This document shows positions 7,068-14,259 of a DNA stretch of 20,175 nucleotides, piece by piece. The notes under the pieces are model-generated. The model worked only from the letters and a program-made list of their open reading frames with translations. It ran no database searches and was not told the origin of the DNA. Within the stretch, counting starts at the first letter, position 1; every line of letters begins with the position of its first letter. The stretch comes from an uncultured Bacteroides sp. (GTDB taxonomy: Bacteria; Bacteroidota; Bacteroidia; Bacteroidales; Bacteroidaceae): contig NZ_CASFWU010000049.1 of assembly GCF_949298305.1 (NCBI RefSeq), positions 1 through 20,175 on the forward strand, read 5' to 3'. The translations under genes and the position numbers were made by a program.

Positions 7068-7131
7068 GTTTTTCATAGTATTAGATTTAAGGTTAACAAA
7101 GGTTGGAGTACAGCGGTACTCCTTTTTTTTT
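7068..7131 (+). ncRNA. Candidate multicopy small RNA, copy 3
   Basis: Identical to the other copies from TGTGTTTTTC to the terminator stem; ten T follow. It ends 175 bp before the AAA-ATPase start, and the terminator separates the two transcription units. Confidence 0.6.
7105..7131 (+). terminator. Intrinsic terminator, repeat copy 3
   Basis: The same perfect 7-bp stem and AGCG loop, followed by a run of T to 7131. Confidence 0.85.
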
Positions 7132-7242
7132 GCCCGTACGCCAGGAAGGGATTTAACGGATGTCCCGCACACGATGAAACAGAAAACAATGACTCCACTA
7201 AAAATAAGCAGATTTCGTACTCCAACGTATGCTGAAATCATC

Positions 7243-7250
7243 TATATTTG
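7243..7250 (+). promoter_or_regulatory. -7 element of the AAA-ATPase/PIN operon
   Basis: TATATTTG fully matches TAnnTTTG and lies 56 bp before the ATPase start. No TTTG occurs at the normal distance upstream, so the promoter may be weak or need an activator. A small inverted repeat (CAGTTG/CAACTG, 7260-7279) lies just downstream in the presumed leader. Confidence 0.55.
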
Positions 7251-7305
7251 CAAACAAGTCAGTTGATATTCGGCAACTGCCAAACTTGATTTAGCACTCG
7301 GAAAT

Positions 7306-8499
7306 ATGATAAAGGAACTTTGGCTACAGGATTGGAAAAGCTTTGAGAAATCAAGGTTGTATATAGACCCATTGACTTTTGTGATAGGGACAAACGCCAG
7401 TGGAAAATCCAACATATTGGACGCACTCTCTTTCTTATGCGACAGCGCCAAAGGCATTCCTGTGAATGAAATTGCCCAACATACCCGTGGAGGACTGGAC
7501 TGGATGATCCGCAAAGGAGCAGATGAATTCCGACTGACACTGATTGTAGAAGATGACGGGGATGATTTGACCTATACATTAGCCTGCCGGAAATATGACA
7601 AATCGTTACAGATTTCCTTTGAAAGCCTGGAATGGACATCATCCAAAACCAAAAAGACAAGGATGCTGTTCGCAACCGACAGCGCCTATGAGGAACCGGC
7701 TTCGCCCGCCATACCCATCCGCTTTTACCAGGAAAAACGGGGAAAGCAAAAGCGTATGGACCTGAACCGGCAGACCACCGCATTGTCCCAAATGGAGAAC
7801 CTGGTGGTCATAAAAAGGGTAAAAGAAGCGGCGCTGCTCGTCCAGAATGCAATGAAAAACATCTTCATCCTGAACCCCATACCCAACCACATGCGCGACT
7901 ACGTCCAACTGGCAGAGCGGTTGAACCCCGATGCCGGCAACATAGCCGGACTGCTGGCCGGCATGAAGCCCGAAATGCAGCAGCAGGTTGAAAAAGAACT
8001 TACCGAATATGTCCGCCCTCTACCGGAAAAGGACATCAAGCGCATCTGGGCTGAAAAGGTGGGTCGCTTTGAAAGCGATGCCATGCTCTATTGCGAGGAA
8101 GAATGGGTGAACGGAGAGAAAATCGAAATTGACGCACGCAGCATGTCCGACGGAACACTCCGCTTCATCGCCATCGTAATGGCCCTGCTGACCGGAAAGG
8201 AAGGAAGCCTGATGGTGATTGAGGAGGTGGATAACGGCCTGCATCCGTCGCGCGCGCAGGAACTGGTGAATGTATTGAAACAATTGGGAGGAAAATCGCA
8301 AATAGACATTATTTGTACGACCCACAACCCGGTTCTGATAGACGCATTGGGACGCGACATGATACCTTTCATCAGCTACGTCACCCGCTCCGAAGAAAAC
8401 GGATGCAGCCTCATCTCGCTCCTGGAAGACAAACAGAACCTGGCAAAACTGATGGCACAGGGTTCGGTAGGCGACCTTATGACGGAGGATGCGCTATGA
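7306..8499 (+). CDS. AAA_21-type ABC/SMC-like ATPase, putative defence protein
   Basis: A 397-residue ATPase of the RecF/SMC-like AAA_21 type. It opens with IKELWLQDWKSFEKSRLYIDPLTFVIG, then Walker A GTNASGKSN (28-36). The middle (about 85-250) is a shorter, more variable region, without the long coiled coil of SMC proteins. The C-terminal half has the ABC-type signature SMSDGTLR (279-286), Walker B with catalytic glutamates LMVIEEVDNGLHP (302-314) and an H-loop TTHNP (338-342). All catalytic elements are intact. No TOPRIM domain follows, unlike OLD nucleases. Its stop overlaps the start of a PIN nuclease gene by four bases (ATGA), so the two are translationally coupled. The 5' part is AT-richer than the neighbours (37% GC at 7321-7380), a sign of acquisition. 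By analogy with PARIS, Septu and Gabija the ATPase could sense and the partner nuclease act. That function is inferred. Confidence 0.85.
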   Translation: MIKELWLQDWKSFEKSRLYIDPLTFVIGTNASGKSNILDALSFLCDSAKGIPVNEIAQHTRGGLDWMIRKGADEFRLTLIVEDDGDDLTYTLACRKYDKSLQISFESLEWTSSKTKKTRMLFATDSAYEEPASPAIPIRFYQEKRGKQKRMDLNRQTTALSQMENLVVIKRVKEAALLVQNAMKNIFILNPIPNHMRDYVQLAERLNPDAGNIAGLLAGMKPEMQQQVEKELTEYVRPLPEKDIKRIWAEKVGRFESDAMLYCEEEWVNGEKIEIDARSMSDGTLRFIAIVMALLTGKEGSLMVIEEVDNGLHPSRAQELVNVLKQLGGKSQIDIICTTHNPVLIDALGRDMIPFISYVTRSEENGCSLISLLEDKQNLAKLMAQGSVGDLMTEDAL

Positions 8500-9014
8500 A
8501 AAAGAAGGTCTTGATTATAGACACCAGCATCTTGTGCGTATGGCTGCAAGTCACCGATATGGAGAACTGTGGGCCTGACAACGACCGGTGGACTTACGAA
8601 AGGGTTTGCCGGAAGATAGCGGAGGAACAGGAAAAAGACACGACATTCATCTTGCCCGTTGCCACCATCATAGAGACCGACAACCACATCGCCCACGCCA
8701 GAGGAGACCGCTTCAATCCGGCCAGGAAACTGGCAGACAAAATCATCGATGCAGCAAACGCCAACTCTCCGTGGGCAGCATTTACCGAACAGGAAGAGTT
8801 GTGGAACAACCAGGGATTGGCATCGCTGGCCGCACGCTGGAAGGATACAGCCGTAAACGGCCAGTCCTTAGGCGATGCTTCCATCGTAGACGTTGCCAAT
8901 TACTATTACGAAATGGGCTTTGAAGTAGAAATCCTGACCGGTGACAAGGGGTTAAAGGCATACCAGCCCACAACGGCAGCCCCCGCAAGGATTCCGCGAA
9001 GATACAAAAAGTAG
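8496..9014 (+). CDS. PIN-domain-like ribonuclease, ATPase partner
   Basis: A 172-residue protein with the acidic pattern of PIN nucleases. Asp9 lies at the end of the first strand (KKVLIIDTSIL), Glu60 in the VATIIETDNHI helix region, Asp127 in SLGDASIVDVANYY, and Asp150 in EVEILTGDKGLKAY. These would form the metal site for RNA cleavage. The ATG at 8496 overlaps the ATPase stop (ATGA), which supports this start even though the frame is open further upstream. There is no small antitoxin gene of the VapB type next to it, so it is not a standard VapBC pair; the ATPase would be the natural regulator. The C-terminus is basic (RIPRRYKK), possibly for RNA binding. The family call rests on motif pattern, not on close recognition. 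Confidence 0.7.
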   Translation: MKKKVLIIDTSILCVWLQVTDMENCGPDNDRWTYERVCRKIAEEQEKDTTFILPVATIIETDNHIAHARGDRFNPARKLADKIIDAANANSPWAAFTEQEELWNNQGLASLAARWKDTAVNGQSLGDASIVDVANYYYEMGFEVEILTGDKGLKAYQPTTAAPARIPRRYKK

Positions 9015-9132
9015 CAGCTATGGTTGCCGGAACAGGACATGGACCGGAAATAGACCTGCACAGAAAAGCGCGCATTAACCGTCGTTGGCAGACAGCCATC
9101 CCCTGCCCTGCCCCGTCATCCTTCACCGTCCA

Positions 9133-9555
9133 TCAGCAACCGCCCCCCGCAGTTCCGCCGCCCTGACCCATCCGCGCCTCCAGCGTCCTGACAAAGCTCT
9201 CTTCGTTCTGCGGCAGCAGCGACACCGTCTTGCCCTGCCCGTAGCGCACCAGCACGTAGCGGACGGCACAGAAGCGGCCCACACGCATGGACGACATCCG
9301 CTCCACGCCGGTAATGTCCGACAAGGGAATCTCCCGGCCACGGGAAAAGCGGCCGTAGTCCAGCAGCAGGCGGCCGTCGGTGGTGACGGTGTAGGTGGTG
9401 TGGATTACCTTCTCGATGAAGCGCAGCAGCAGGATGCACCACAGCAGGGCGATGCCGATATATTTCACCCAAAGGCAATACACCAGAACGAAGGCAAACA
9501 GCAACAGCGCCAGATACTGAGCCGCGGCTATGCGGGCATGGAATACTCTGTCCAT
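9133..9555 (-). CDS. Small PH-domain membrane protein
   Basis: A 140-residue protein with two adjacent hydrophobic segments at about residues 13-48 (YLALLLFAFVLVYCLWV, then IGIALLWCILLLRFI). A bacterial PH-like beta-domain follows at about 50-125: HTTYTVTTDGRLLLDYGRFSRGREIPLSDITGVERMSS resembles the bPH domain pattern in which a turn leads into I-x-L-x-DI. The tail is Gly-rich. Function is unknown. The frame continues upstream far beyond this start, but that part is antisense to nadB, so the start at 9555 is preferred. It is divergent from nadB (start 9653), and TACCTTTA on its strand (9580-9573) is a near match to the -7 element. The 118-bp gap to the PIN gene holds nothing I can identify. 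Confidence 0.7.
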   Translation of the reverse strand: MDRVFHARIAAAQYLALLLFAFVLVYCLWVKYIGIALLWCILLLRFIEKVIHTTYTVTTDGRLLLDYGRFSRGREIPLSDITGVERMSSMRVGRFCAVRYVLVRYGQGKTVSLLPQNEESFVRTLEARMGQGGGTAGGGC

Positions 9556-9623
9556 AGTTCTCTTTTTTGCGGTAAAGGTATGTATTTTCGGTAGGAAAGC
9601 GAACAAGCAACGCACTAATTTAG

Positions 9624-9631
9624 TAAATTTG
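9624..9631 (+). promoter_or_regulatory. -7 element of nadB
   Basis: TAAATTTG fully matches TAnnTTTG and lies 22 bp before the nadB start. A TTTG at the normal -33 distance is missing. Confidence 0.5.
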
Positions 9632-9652
9632 CAAGTGCTAACACACATACTT

Positions 9653-11221
9653 ATGGTAAGAAAGTTCGATTTCCTCGTCATCGGCTCAGGGATAGCCGGT
9701 ATGAGTTTCGCCCTGAAAGTGGCGGAAAAGGGGACGGTAGCCCTCATCTGTAAGGCCGGAATGGAAGAGGCCAACACGTATTTTGCACAAGGAGGCATCG
9801 CCTCGGTAACCAACCTGGCCGTGGACAACTTCGAGAAGCACATCGAAGACACCATGATTGCGGGCGACTGGATCAGCGACCGCGAGGCGGTGGAGAAAGT
9901 AGTGCGCAACGCCCCCACACAAATCAAGGAACTCATCAACTGGGGCGTCAACTTCGACAAGAAGGAGAACGGGGAATTCGACCTGCACAAGGAAGGCGGA
10001 CACAGCGAGTTCCGCATCCTGCACCACAAGGACAACACGGGGGCCGAAATACAGACTTCGCTCATCGAGGCCGTGAAGCAGCACCCCAACATCACCATAT
10101 TCACCAACTTCTACGCCGTTGAAATCATCACGCAACACCACCTGGGCATCATCGTGACGCGCCACACGCCGGGCATCAAATGCTACGGCGCCTACGTCCT
10201 CAACGAGGAGACTGGCGAGGTGGACACCTTCCTGAGCAAAGTGACCGTCATGGCCACGGGAGGCTGCGAGGCCGTCTATCGCAACACCACCAATCCGCTG
10301 GTGGCCACAGGCGACGGCATCGCCATGGTCTACCGTGCCAAGGGAGCGGTGAAGGACATGGAGTTCATCCAGTTCCACCCCACAGCCCTCTACCACCCGG
10401 GCGACCGCCCCGCCTTCCTCATCACCGAGGCCATGCGCGGATACGGCGGCGTGCTGCGCACCATGGACGGCAAGGAGTTCATGCAGAAGTACGACCCGCG
10501 CCTGTCGTTGGCCCCGCGCGACATCGTGGCCCGCGCCATCGACAACGAGATGAAGCAGCGCGGCGAAGACCACGTCTACCTGGACGTCACCCACAAAGAC
10601 CCCGAGGAGACCAAACGCCATTTCCCCAACATCTACAAGAAGTGCCTCAGCATAGGCATCGACATCACCAAGGACTACATCCCTGTGGCGCCGGCCGCCC
10701 ATTACTTGTGCGGCGGCATCAAGGTGGACCTGGACGGACAGAGCAGCATCCGCCGCCTGTATGCCATCGGCGAGTGTTCGTGCACCGGCCTGCACGGCGG
10801 CAACCGCCTGGCGTCGAACTCGCTCATCGAGGCCGTGGTCTATGCCGACGCGGCCGCCAAACATGCCCTGAGCGTGCTGGAACGCTATGACTTCAACGAG
10901 GACATCCCCGAATGGAACGACGAGGGCACCATCAGCAACGAGGAGCGTGTGCTCATCACGCAGAGCATGAAGGAGGTGAACCAGATTATGGAGTCGTACG
11001 TGGGCATCGTGCGCAGCAACCTGCGCCTGACCCGCGCCTGGAACCGCCTGGACATCCTCTACGAGGAGACCGAACGCCTCTTCAAGAGCTGCAAGGCCAC
11101 CCGCGAGCTGTGCGAACTGCGCAACATGATCAACGTGGGCTACCTCATCACCAAGCAGGCCATGGAACGCAAGGAGAGCCGCGGCCTGCACTACACCATC
11201 GACTATCCGCATAAGCAATAG
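9653..11221 (+). CDS. nadB: L-aspartate oxidase NadB
   Basis: NadB oxidises L-aspartate to iminoaspartate with FAD, the first step of de novo NAD synthesis in the cytoplasm. The 522-residue protein starts with the FAD-binding motif VIGSGIAGMSFALKVAEKG (about 9-27), then NTYFAQGGIASV, HKEGGHSEFRILHHKDNTGAEIQ, a second FAD segment ATGGCEAVYRNTTNP, and EFIQFHPTALYHPG. Further on are YLCGGIKVDLDG and ECSCTGLHGGNRLASNSLIEAVVYA, where HGxNRLASNSLLE is a hallmark of the succinate dehydrogenase/NadB flavoprotein family. The C-terminal ESRGLHYTIDYP is typical of NadB. The ATG at 9653 gives a normal length; upstream in-frame codons overlap the divergent promoter region. nadA and nadC are not next to it in this window. 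NadB rather than FrdA or SdhA is supported by length and C-terminus. Confidence 0.96.
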   Translation: MVRKFDFLVIGSGIAGMSFALKVAEKGTVALICKAGMEEANTYFAQGGIASVTNLAVDNFEKHIEDTMIAGDWISDREAVEKVVRNAPTQIKELINWGVNFDKKENGEFDLHKEGGHSEFRILHHKDNTGAEIQTSLIEAVKQHPNITIFTNFYAVEIITQHHLGIIVTRHTPGIKCYGAYVLNEETGEVDTFLSKVTVMATGGCEAVYRNTTNPLVATGDGIAMVYRAKGAVKDMEFIQFHPTALYHPGDRPAFLITEAMRGYGGVLRTMDGKEFMQKYDPRLSLAPRDIVARAIDNEMKQRGEDHVYLDVTHKDPEETKRHFPNIYKKCLSIGIDITKDYIPVAPAAHYLCGGIKVDLDGQSSIRRLYAIGECSCTGLHGGNRLASNSLIEAVVYADAAAKHALSVLERYDFNEDIPEWNDEGTISNEERVLITQSMKEVNQIMESYVGIVRSNLRLTRAWNRLDILYEETERLFKSCKATRELCELRNMINVGYLITKQAMERKESRGLHYTIDYPHKQ

Positions 11222-11230
11222 CACATACCG

Positions 11231-11386
11231 TTGACAAGGGAACGGGTTGACGAGGCTACAAGGGGAGAAACAGGCAAGGAAGCAAGAGACTTGTGTACGA
11301 TATTTCCTCGTAGCCTCGTCAGCTTATCCCCTCGTAGCCTCGTCAACTTGCCAACTCGTAACCTCGTCAACTCGTCCCCTCGTCAA
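11231..11386. repeat. Octamer repeats in both orientations (TTGACGAG/CTCGTCAA)
   Basis: Four 8-bp units on the + strand (11231-11262: TTGACAAG, GGAACGGG, TTGACGAG, GCTACAAG) are followed after a 44-bp gap by ten units of the reverse complement (11307-11386: CTCGTAGC, CTCGTCAG, CTTATCCC, CTCGTAGC, CTCGTCAA, CTTGCCAA, CTCGTAAC, CTCGTCAA, CTCGTCCC, CTCGTCAA). The period is exactly eight. A 20-bp segment at 11246-11265 pairs with 11328-11347 with one mismatch, so the region can fold into a long hairpin between nadB and the MATE gene. The octamer is the same as at 1052-1091. Confidence 0.85.
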
Positions 11387-11410
11387 CTGATAACCAACCA
11401 ACCCGACCCA

Positions 11411-12769
11411 ATGTCCCAATCCCCCTACGAGCAGCGCCTGGGCACCGAGCGCATGCTCCCGCTTGTCTTCCGCATGGCCCTGCCGGCCGTGGCGGCACAG
11501 TTCGTCAACCTGCTCTATGCCATGGTGGACCGCATCTACATCGGCCACATACCCGGCATCGGCACCGACGCGCTGGCAGGCGTGGGCGTCACAGTCTCCA
11601 TCGTCATCTTCATCTCGGCTTTCTCGGCCATTGTGGGCGGGGGAGGCGCGCCGCTGGCCGCCATCGCGCTGGGTCAGGGCGACCGCGAGCGGGCGGGCCG
11701 CATACTGGGCAACGGCTTCGTGATGCTGGTGGGCTTCACACTCGCCACCTCGCTGGTGGCCTACACCTTCATGGAACCCATCCTGCTGCTCACAGGCGCG
11801 TCCGGACGCACCCTGCCATACGCCACCGACTACCTGTCCGTCTACCTGCTGGGCACCCTCTTCGTGGAGCTTTCCGTGGGGCTGAACACCTTCATCAATG
11901 CGCAGGGACGGCCCGCCGTCGCCATGTACTCCGTGCTGATAGGCGCGGTGCTCAACATCGTGCTCGACCCCGTGTTCATCTTCTGGCTGGGCATGGGAGT
12001 GAAGGGAGCCGCACTGGCCACCGTGCTGTCCCAAGCCGTCAGCGCGGCCTGGGTACTGGGCTTTCTGCTGGACAGGCGGAGGGCGTCGCTCCCGCTCGAA
12101 AGGCGCTACATGCGGCCACGCCGCAAGGTGATACTGGCCATCCTGGGGCTGGGCATATCACCCTTCATCATGGCCAGCACGGAGAGCATGGTGGGCTTCG
12201 TGCTCAACGGCAGCCTGAAGCACTTCGGCGACATCTATGTCAGCGCGCTCACCATCCTGCAAAGCGCCATGCAGTTTGCCAGCGTGCCCCTGACCGGCTT
12301 TGCACAGGGCTTTGTGCCCATCGTGAGCTACAACTACGGCCACGGCGACAAGCAGCGCGTCAAGGACTGCTTCCGCATTGTGCTGGCGGTGATGTTCTCG
12401 TTCAACCTGGTGCTGATGCTCTTCATGATACTGTTTCCCGCCACTGTGGCCGCCGCCTTCACCAGCGACCGCCAGCTGATTGACACCGTCCGCCGGACCA
12501 TGCCCCTCTTCCTGGCCGGCATGACCATCTTCGGCCTGCAACGGGCGTGCCAGAACATGTTTGTCGCCTTGGGACAAGCCAAGATATCGGTCTTCATCGC
12601 CCTGCTGCGCAAGGTGTTCCTGCTCATCCCCCTGGCCCTGCTGCTGCCCCGATTCATGGGTGTGTCGGGCGTATATGCCGCCGAGGCTGTGTCCGACGCC
12701 ACAGCCGCCATCTGCTGCACGCTGCTCTTCGCCTGGCAGTTTCCGAAAATACTGGGTAAAGTGAAATAA
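11411..12769 (+). CDS. MATE-family efflux transporter
   Basis: A 452-residue multidrug and toxin extrusion-type protein that should export small molecules, often cationic drugs, in exchange for Na+ or H+. Twelve hydrophobic segments can be traced. Family features are the N-terminal MLPLVFRMALPAVAAQFVNLLYAMVDRIYIGH, then DALAGVGVTVSIV, the internal repeat start ISPFIMASTESMVGFVLN (second half), and QFASVPLTGFAQGFVPIVSYNYGHGDKQRVKDCF. This type is common in Bacteroides. The ATG at 11411 is chosen because the open frame upstream to 11231 is formed by the octamer repeats. Substrate cannot be read from the sequence. No promoter of the TAnnTTTG type is evident inside the repeat block, so read-through from nadB is possible. 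Confidence 0.93.
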   Translation: MSQSPYEQRLGTERMLPLVFRMALPAVAAQFVNLLYAMVDRIYIGHIPGIGTDALAGVGVTVSIVIFISAFSAIVGGGGAPLAAIALGQGDRERAGRILGNGFVMLVGFTLATSLVAYTFMEPILLLTGASGRTLPYATDYLSVYLLGTLFVELSVGLNTFINAQGRPAVAMYSVLIGAVLNIVLDPVFIFWLGMGVKGAALATVLSQAVSAAWVLGFLLDRRRASLPLERRYMRPRRKVILAILGLGISPFIMASTESMVGFVLNGSLKHFGDIYVSALTILQSAMQFASVPLTGFAQGFVPIVSYNYGHGDKQRVKDCFRIVLAVMFSFNLVLMLFMILFPATVAAAFTSDRQLIDTVRRTMPLFLAGMTIFGLQRACQNMFVALGQAKISVFIALLRKVFLLIPLALLLPRFMGVSGVYAAEAVSDATAAICCTLLFAWQFPKILGKVK

Positions 12770-12811
12770 AAATGGAAGATATGTCTTAAAAAGCCTGCAA
12801 CAGCCTTAAAA

Positions 12812-12875
12812 CGTGTTATAAAACATGTCTTTTTACTTGGAATATTTGCAAGTTCGCCGAAAGTCCGTACCTTTG
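12812..12875 (+). promoter_or_regulatory. Promoter and upstream palindrome, repeat copy 4
   Basis: CGTGTTATAAAACATG, then TTTG at 12845-12848, a 19-bp spacer and TACCTTTG at 12868-12875. Same spacing as the other copies. Confidence 0.75.
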
Positions 12876-12881
12876 CAATGT

Positions 12882-12943
12882 GTTTTTCATAGTATTAGAT
12901 TTAAGGTTAACAAAGGTTGGAGTACAGCGGTACTCCTTTTTTT
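12882..12943 (+). ncRNA. Candidate multicopy small RNA, copy 4
   Basis: Identical transcript to copies 1-3, with seven T at the end. It sits between the 3' ends of two convergent coding regions, so read-through would run antisense into the M48 gene. Confidence 0.6.
12919..12943 (+). terminator. Intrinsic terminator, repeat copy 4
   Basis: The same perfect 7-bp stem and AGCG loop, followed by seven T. Confidence 0.85.
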
Positions 12944-12977
12944 ATGTCCATACCTCAGGAAAAGGGGGCGCATCCGG

Positions 12978-13802
12978 TCAGTCAGAAGCCGGAAGCGCCT
13001 CCTTCTTTTCTCTCAACGCCTTCCTGTAAGCATCCCACTCGGCAGGCTGCATGAGGCGTATAAACGTCCTTCCCTGCCCCTCGCGCTCGGCACGGCTGCC
13101 AATGAGCCGGCTGCGCTTCCCGCTGTCGGGATGGGTACTGACCCACTCGGCCAGCGAAGGCAGCTCCTCCTCTTCGGAGAGACGGAACAGGAACTCGCCG
13201 AAGGGACGGGGATTGATGCCGGCCTGCAACAGATAGGTGACGGCCAGGTCGTCCGCCTCGCTCTCCAGCGAGCGGTCGTAGGCCGTAGAAGAGAGGACGC
13301 GCATCAGTTCGGCCATCGTCGCAGCACCGGCATTTCCGCCCACCAGACCCGTCAGGGCTGCCAGCCCCATTTCCTTTATCAGCTTCTGCATCACATGACC
13401 GCGTTCAATATGGGCCAGCTCATGGGCCAGCACGCCGCACAGCTCCTCCGCACTGCGACACGAATCAATGAGCGCTGTGTACACCACCAGGTGATTGCCC
13501 GGACAGGCAAAGGCGTTCACCTCGTCGCTCACCACCAGATGGAGCGACACGCGGCTGCGGTCTATACCGTTGGCACGGCACAGGGTGGAAAACAACGAAT
13601 CAAGGGGCACCGTAAGGCACCGGTCACCGACAAAGGTCTCGGACTCCGAGACAAACTCCCAGTACAAATCGCCCAGTTTCTCCTCAATGATGTTGCGGTG
13701 CAGACCGAACACTTCCATCCAGTCCACCCGCGAAAAGGCGAACAGCACGGCCGCAAAGACCAGCAGCGACACCAGCGACTGACGTATGACTTTCCGTATC
13801 AT
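12978..13802 (-). CDS. M48-family membrane metallopeptidase
   Basis: A 274-residue zinc peptidase. An N-terminal hydrophobic helix (about residues 7-24, RQSLVSLLVFAAVLFAFS) anchors or exports it. The M48 domain follows: DEVNAFACPGNHLVVYTALI near 93-112, the zinc motif HELAHIERGH (HEXXH, His127 and His131), and a third ligand Glu180 in RSLESEADDLA. The conserved STHPDSGKRSRLI near 223-235 is the C-terminal M48 pattern. All catalytic residues are intact. The group includes Oma1- and BepA-like proteases in envelope quality control. It is the last gene of a minus-strand operon and its ATG overlaps the upstream stop by four bases (ATGA), which supports this start. A longer start would overlap the DUF4870-like gene. 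A mismatched stem around the stop codon (12967-12999) may end the transcript. Confidence 0.93.
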   Translation of the reverse strand: MIRKVIRQSLVSLLVFAAVLFAFSRVDWMEVFGLHRNIIEEKLGDLYWEFVSESETFVGDRCLTVPLDSLFSTLCRANGIDRSRVSLHLVVSDEVNAFACPGNHLVVYTALIDSCRSAEELCGVLAHELAHIERGHVMQKLIKEMGLAALTGLVGGNAGAATMAELMRVLSSTAYDRSLESEADDLAVTYLLQAGINPRPFGEFLFRLSEEEELPSLAEWVSTHPDSGKRSRLIGSRAEREGQGRTFIRLMQPAEWDAYRKALREKKEALPASD

Positions 13803-14209
13803 GGCTTGCAAAGCAAATGGGTGAGCGGGCCGTAGACGTACCACTCCACCTGACGGCCCTTACGCACGGCTATCATAGTGTGGACGGTGGCCACATAATC
13901 AATGACGTTGAACAGCACCACCGTAAACAGGCAGGCAAAATAAAAGGACGAGAGCAGCGTAGAGCCCAGCAGGACCCGCACCGTCCACCAGAACAGCAAC
14001 GAATTGGCGAAAAACAGCGGCAGCTGCGACACCAGCGCCTGCGTACAGTGCCAACGCACGAAATAAGTCTTGTGCCTGTTGGCCAGGTAGAAGATGACCG
14101 TAGCCAGCAGATTGATGATGGGAAAAGGCAAGCCCGCCATGGCAGCCAGCAGAGACATCAGATAGCTGTTGGAAGCGGCCTCCATTTCGTGTTCGCAAGG
14201 AATATACAT
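13799..14209 (-). CDS. DUF4870/Tic20-like membrane protein
   Basis: A 136-residue protein with about four hydrophobic segments. It contains FPIINLLATVIFYLANRHKTYFVRWHCTQALVSQ, where a basic loop followed by V-R-x-H-x-x-QAL is the recognisable core of DUF4870/Tic20-like proteins. A later segment FTVVLFNVIDYVATVHTMIAVRKGRQVEWY has the second hairpin. The function of this family is unknown. The start at 14209 is tentative; an ATG at 14185 is the alternative, and a much longer frame upstream is antisense-like. Its last codons overlap the M48 start. It is separated by about 50 bp from the DUF2752 gene upstream. Confidence 0.65.
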   Translation of the reverse strand: MYIPCEHEMEAASNSYLMSLLAAMAGLPFPIINLLATVIFYLANRHKTYFVRWHCTQALVSQLPLFFANSLLFWWTVRVLLGSTLLSSFYFACLFTVVLFNVIDYVATVHTMIAVRKGRQVEWYVYGPLTHLLCKP

Positions 14210-14259
14210 ACAGAAGGGATGAAGAATAAAGAATGAAGAAACATAATGCCTTGCAGCGC

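Larger units (their letters stand above)
6971..7131 (+). repeat. Small-RNA repeat unit, copy 3
   Basis: Third copy, 2.5 kb after copy 2, located between the divergent SPFH and AAA-ATPase genes. Its 5' flank (CTTAAGAAACCTGTAAC) aligns with copy 4. Confidence 0.85.
12785..12943 (+). repeat. Small-RNA repeat unit, copy 4
   Basis: Fourth copy, between the MATE gene (+) and the M48 operon (-), 5.7 kb after copy 3. Confidence 0.85.

Noticed and set aside
8496..9014. Standard VapBC toxin-antitoxin pair
   Set aside because: The gene before the PIN-like protein is a 397-residue ATPase, not a small DNA-binding antitoxin, and no small gene follows.
11231..11410. N-terminal extension of the MATE protein
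   Set aside because: The extension is translated octamer repeat (SLVSL, NLVNS-like words) and no MATE protein has such a leader.
4182..13835. Short open frames sharing VFHSIRFKVNKGWSTAVLLF at the four repeats
   Set aside because: They all arise from translating the small-RNA repeat through its terminator, and the parts outside the repeat are unrelated to each other. The constraint is on the nucleotide level.
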